Assembly: GCA_035772405.1 (NCBI GenBank)
Contig: JAYKKM010000003.1
Coordinates: 1,311,501 to 1,375,500, forward strand
Direction: 5' to 3'
Length of the DNA stretch: 64,000 bases
Source of the DNA: Chrysogorgia sp. JL179-B06
Taxonomy: Eukaryota; Cnidaria; Anthozoa; Scleralcyonacea; Chrysogorgiidae
The notes beneath the pieces were generated by a model. That model was not told the origin of the DNA and made no database searches. It worked only from the letters and a program-made list of their open reading frames with translations. Numbering within the stretch: position 1 is the stretch's first letter; each line of letters begins with the position of its first letter. Of the stretch, positions 31,822-64,000 are shown piece after piece. The position numbers and the translations under genes are program-made.

Positions 31822-31889
31822 AACTATTAACATAACCCTCCCATGAGAGAATATCATCCAATGAAATATAACCTATACTTGTGTTCATT

Positions 31890-32045
31890 TGAGAAGCTAT
31901 TTAAACAACTCCAGCTCGTGTCCCACCGGGATATCCAAACACTCGAAAACAATTAACAAAAACAAAGCTCGTGTTTTCATACATTGTTTTCTCGTGTTTG
32001 GATATCCCGGTGAAACACTCGCTGTCGTTGTTCAAATATTACGTC
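31890..32045. repeat. Inverted repeat just downstream of the fibrinogen-domain stop
   Basis: CGGGATATCCAAACACTCGA and TCGTGTTTGGATATCCCG form arms. The stretch lies about 25-180 bp past the stop codon of the fibrinogen-domain gene, so it probably lies in its 3' UTR. Confidence 0.8.
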
Positions 32046-32070
32046 AAACTGACTTAAATACGAAGTATTA

Positions 32071-61138
<29,068 letters not shown>

Positions 61139-62265
61139 CTTAACCAGAAAATCAATGGTTTTGTCGCCCTTGAATTTGAAGGAACGAACGCAACGTGTTC
61201 TTTATCTGAAAGTGACGCGCAATTAACCCGATGTTTATCTTAATGTATAGTTAAAAACAGAACGCTTACTCTAGAGAAGTCTTTATTAAAATGAGCTGCA
61301 AGCTCTATTCAAAGTCATTAAACTGCAGTTGATTAATTATTTAACAATTTTTTTCTTGTTTCTAAATCATTGAATGTTCGTATTTGTTTGTAGGGCTAGT
61401 TAAAGTGTCTATATGTAAATTTTCATCAGTTTTTACATGTTCAATATGCATTAATAGCCACTGAAATAGACTTATAAAAAGAACGAAAATTTCAGCCCCG
61501 AAAATGTGGTCACATACCACGTGACTTGTTGGTGTGACGTCAAGGTGTTTGAAAGTAGTGTAAAAAAAGTAAGCTACAAAACCCAGTATGTTTCGCACTG
61601 CGTTCAGTAAGTTGGCCGAAAACTAGCGAGCATTTAAAGTAAAAACCGTAGTTGGTAAACTAGCTAGTTGGATTTGGTATAGAAGCATGTGAAAAAACAG
61701 TTGAGTAGAAATCATAGCTAAGATCCCAATTACTAAAAAACCGATAAGTTCGAAGAAACAAATTCTCATCTTTTCAAGAAGGGAACCAATGCAAAAAGGC
61801 TATTTGTTAAAGCATGTTCCGCCAAGGATTTATGGTGAAGGAAAATATCGAGTGCTGGAATATATACATTTTTTCGAAAGCCCAGTCACGATTTCTGTAT
61901 ATATAGTAGTGGTAATGCCGGGATAAGATTCTGGGTATATTACAAGTAATGTTTGGCATTCACTCGATTAGACTACATGTTGTTAAAGCAGTCGGATTGG
62001 ATTTATTTTCGACATTTTTCTCCAAATTATATATCGCTATACTCGCATATTTGTTGTTTATATTAAAGATCCTTGTTCGTCGTGCAAGTGTGTTGCTCAT
62101 AAAAATATTATTAATTAACACATAAACCCAAAATTCAGCAGTTGGAACACAAGTTGCTATACACAAAGCATATCCATAACTTTTAACAAAAAAGACATAA
62201 TAGGTTACGTATGATTATAAATTTTCAAACATTTTTCTCTCATATTTAATGAATTTAGGTGAACA
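61139..62265. other. Upstream of the fibrinogen-domain gene
   Basis: Expected to hold its promoter. No clear TATA element was identified by eye. TGACGTCA lies at 61535-61542, some 400 bp upstream of the start codon, a candidate CRE. No other gene. Confidence 0.4.
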
Positions 62266-63654
62266 TCATTTCCGATTATCAGTTTGATTTTGTTGCTGTT
62301 GACTTTGGGCAAACATTGCCATAGTATGCTGAATTTGATCTTGTTGCATTTTCTGTTGCTGTTGAAACATTTCTGACTGCTGCTTCATCATGTTGTTTTG
62401 GGCTTCAATTCGTTTACGTGATCTCCATTTGCCTTATCTTCAATTCCTCCTTCTTTAATTCTTTGTCCACATCTGCTTTTGTTCTATAAGGTACTCAACT
62501 GTGTCGTTGCCCGTCCTTATCATCTTTTTCTTTCCTTTGTTTTTATTCTCTCTTTTTCGTTTCTGGGTTTCAACAAGGCGTTCCATAGCTTGTTTCCGCA
62601 TTTCCTGAGTAGACATCCTTTCATTCTCAATTTTATCTTTCTTTTCTGCATCAGATATTTGTTGACTTTCCTTGTGTGCCTGAATTTTTTCAATAATATC
62701 TTCAAGGGCAAGGTCCAGCTCAGTTGGCTCAGGATTTATTCCACTTGCAGCCAGTTCTTTTTTCTGGGCAATCTTAAATCGATTTTGCAGTAAACGAAAT
62801 TTGTCCCTGACAGATCTCTGAATAACTAAGAACTTGGGATTTCAACATTTCCCAAATTTTCTGCAACAGTATCCCATGCACGTTCACTCTCTCGGGATCC
62901 TGGTTTAAACTGATATGGCTCAACAACCAAAATCTCTCTGACCAATAGCATGAACTCATGTTCATTTGTCCAATCCATTTGTCTATAAAATTATATTAAA
63001 AGAAGAAAATAATTCAAATGCCTTCTACAAACCTAAAGCTATGACATATTTAACTGAAAACCAACTACAAACAAATGAAGGTTTTTATATACTTTTTTAT
63101 ATTTCAATTTGCAGTTCTTTGACAAATAAATATTAAAAATAAATGAGCAATAAACCACTTATTCCACAATTAATACATTTGGTTAACTGGGACATCTATT
63201 TGAAGAACGGCTAGAAACTATTCATTTACATTACATATCAGGCAATTCTTTGAATATAAAAAAAATGTATATTTAATATGAATGACTTATAATTCATTCA
63301 GTTAATTTAGAAAATAAGACAGCAGCTTTGGCTAAATAAATATAAATAACTAAAGCTAAAAAAATAATATTATTTTTATAATTTAGTCTGCGGCACAGAC
63401 TAGGTTTGTCATTCAAAACTTGGCCATTTTATCAACGATATCAATATATCTGAGCTAAAGGAATCGCTAAAACTTAGATTGGAGTCTTACACGAAGATAA
63501 ATTTATCCTAAGTTCATCTCCAACCCTACAGCTAACCTATTTGGAAGTCGATTAATACTATACATTTTTAAAAATGCTAATAACTACTATATTTACTAAA
63601 GTCCACTGACCTTTCTCTCTGCTTTTGACTGATTTTCATATCGCTTTTATCCAT
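62266..63654 (-). pseudogene. Two-exon Myb/SANT-like gene, frameshifted
   Basis: Exon 1 is 63611-63654 (MDKSDMKISQKQRE, donor GTCAGT). Exon 2 runs down from 62982 (acceptor TTTATAG), phase 2 on both sides. It encodes MDWTNEHEFMLLVREILVVE and GSRESERAWDTVAENL, a Myb/SANT-like DNA-binding fold. After a one-base slip at about 62850 come RSVRDKFRLLQNRFK, then GINPEPTELDLALEDIIEKI, RMSTQEMRKQAMERL and, after further breaks, MFQQQQKMQQDQIQHTM. This order is common in corals and sea anemones, often linked to Harbinger-type transposons. At least three frame breaks make this copy dead. Confidence 0.75.
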
Positions 63655-64000
63655 ACCGTATGTTGTAAATCATACAGAAAAGAGTCACCGTAAGAATGGT
63701 GAATATTAACCACCAAAATAAACTATTTAACAAAACAACTCACTTTCATATGTGAGTTCTCGTCACGACAGTAGGTAACCCCCCACTATAGCGTATGAAA
63801 GGATGCCGCCTCATTAAAAAAGTCATTAAGAAATGAAACAATGGTGCATGTTCGGTCAACATGCGGATCACTTTTGGGTGATTAACGGATAGAATAGTAC
63901 ACTAACTTGAACCTCATTGGTGAATTTTCAGTCGGACCTCTGCGAAGACATCCCTTGGGTCTACGCATGCGGATCACTTTTGTGTGGTAACGGATAACTT
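63655..64000. other. End of window: short direct repeat
   Basis: CATGCGGATCACTTTTG(G/T)GTG followed by TAACGGATA occurs at about 63860 and 63967. No gene. Confidence 0.7.

Overview
This is a eukaryotic, AT-rich, very repeat-rich window, most likely from a cnidarian and probably an anthozoan. The grounds are long introns with canonical GT-AG sites, a secreted PAN/EGF/fibrinogen-domain gene, metazoan CR1/L2/Jockey-group LINEs, 2A-bearing ORFs, a Myb/SANT-like coral-type ORF, and dense inverted-repeat MITEs. The species call is inference. No bacterial operon, rRNA or CRISPR locus is present.

Region by region. 1-4.8 kb: a frameshifted endonuclease/reverse-transcriptase LINE (minus strand) enclosed by inverted copies of a repeat of about 335 bp. 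5.0-5.75 kb: a satellite of about 31 bp whose every unit is a hairpin; the same satellite and the same right end recur at 15.5-15.87 kb. 8.1-9.65 kb: a decayed ORF family with a degenerate 2A motif and a cysteine-protease-like region resembling the herpesvirus-tegument type. 9.85-11.62 kb: an intact 498-aa ORF with a canonical 2A motif followed by an OTU-type cysteine protease. 12.55-15.23 kb: a convergent six-exon gene (minus) encoding a ubiquitin-interacting motif and only the first part of a HECT domain. 15.9-23 kb: mostly inverted-repeat elements, LINE tails and simple repeats. 23.14-28.15 kb: a complete-looking DNA transposon with 17-bp terminal inverted repeats, a perfect 8-bp target duplication and an intact two-exon 1112-aa transposase-like gene.

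28.2-34.6 kb: tRNA-derived SINE units and a remarkable run of nested inverted repeats, one of them built from two copies of the 5' end of a mariner-like element. 32.07-61.14 kb (minus): a 29-kb six-exon gene with hydrophobic leader, PAN/apple, EGF, calcium-binding EGF and a fibrinogen-related domain in two exons. All splice phases agree and the sum is 1275 nt (424 aa). Its introns contain an almost complete LINE with a 924-aa open frame, several truncated LINEs, three TTAA-flanked foldback MITEs, a second copy of the 2A/protease family, long AT microsatellites, and a graveyard of decayed duplicates of the calcium-binding EGF exon. 62.2-63.65 kb (minus): a frameshifted two-exon Myb/SANT-like gene.

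Likely host genes are the fibrinogen-domain lectin-like gene (secreted recognition or adhesion) and possibly the UIM/HECT-fragment gene. Nearly everything else is mobile DNA in different states of decay. The most unusual feature is the 8-11.6 kb interval, where two unrelated cysteine-protease folds, both of a kind used as deubiquitinases, are associated with 2A ribosome-skipping motifs and lie tail to tail with a ubiquitin-binding HECT-fragment gene.
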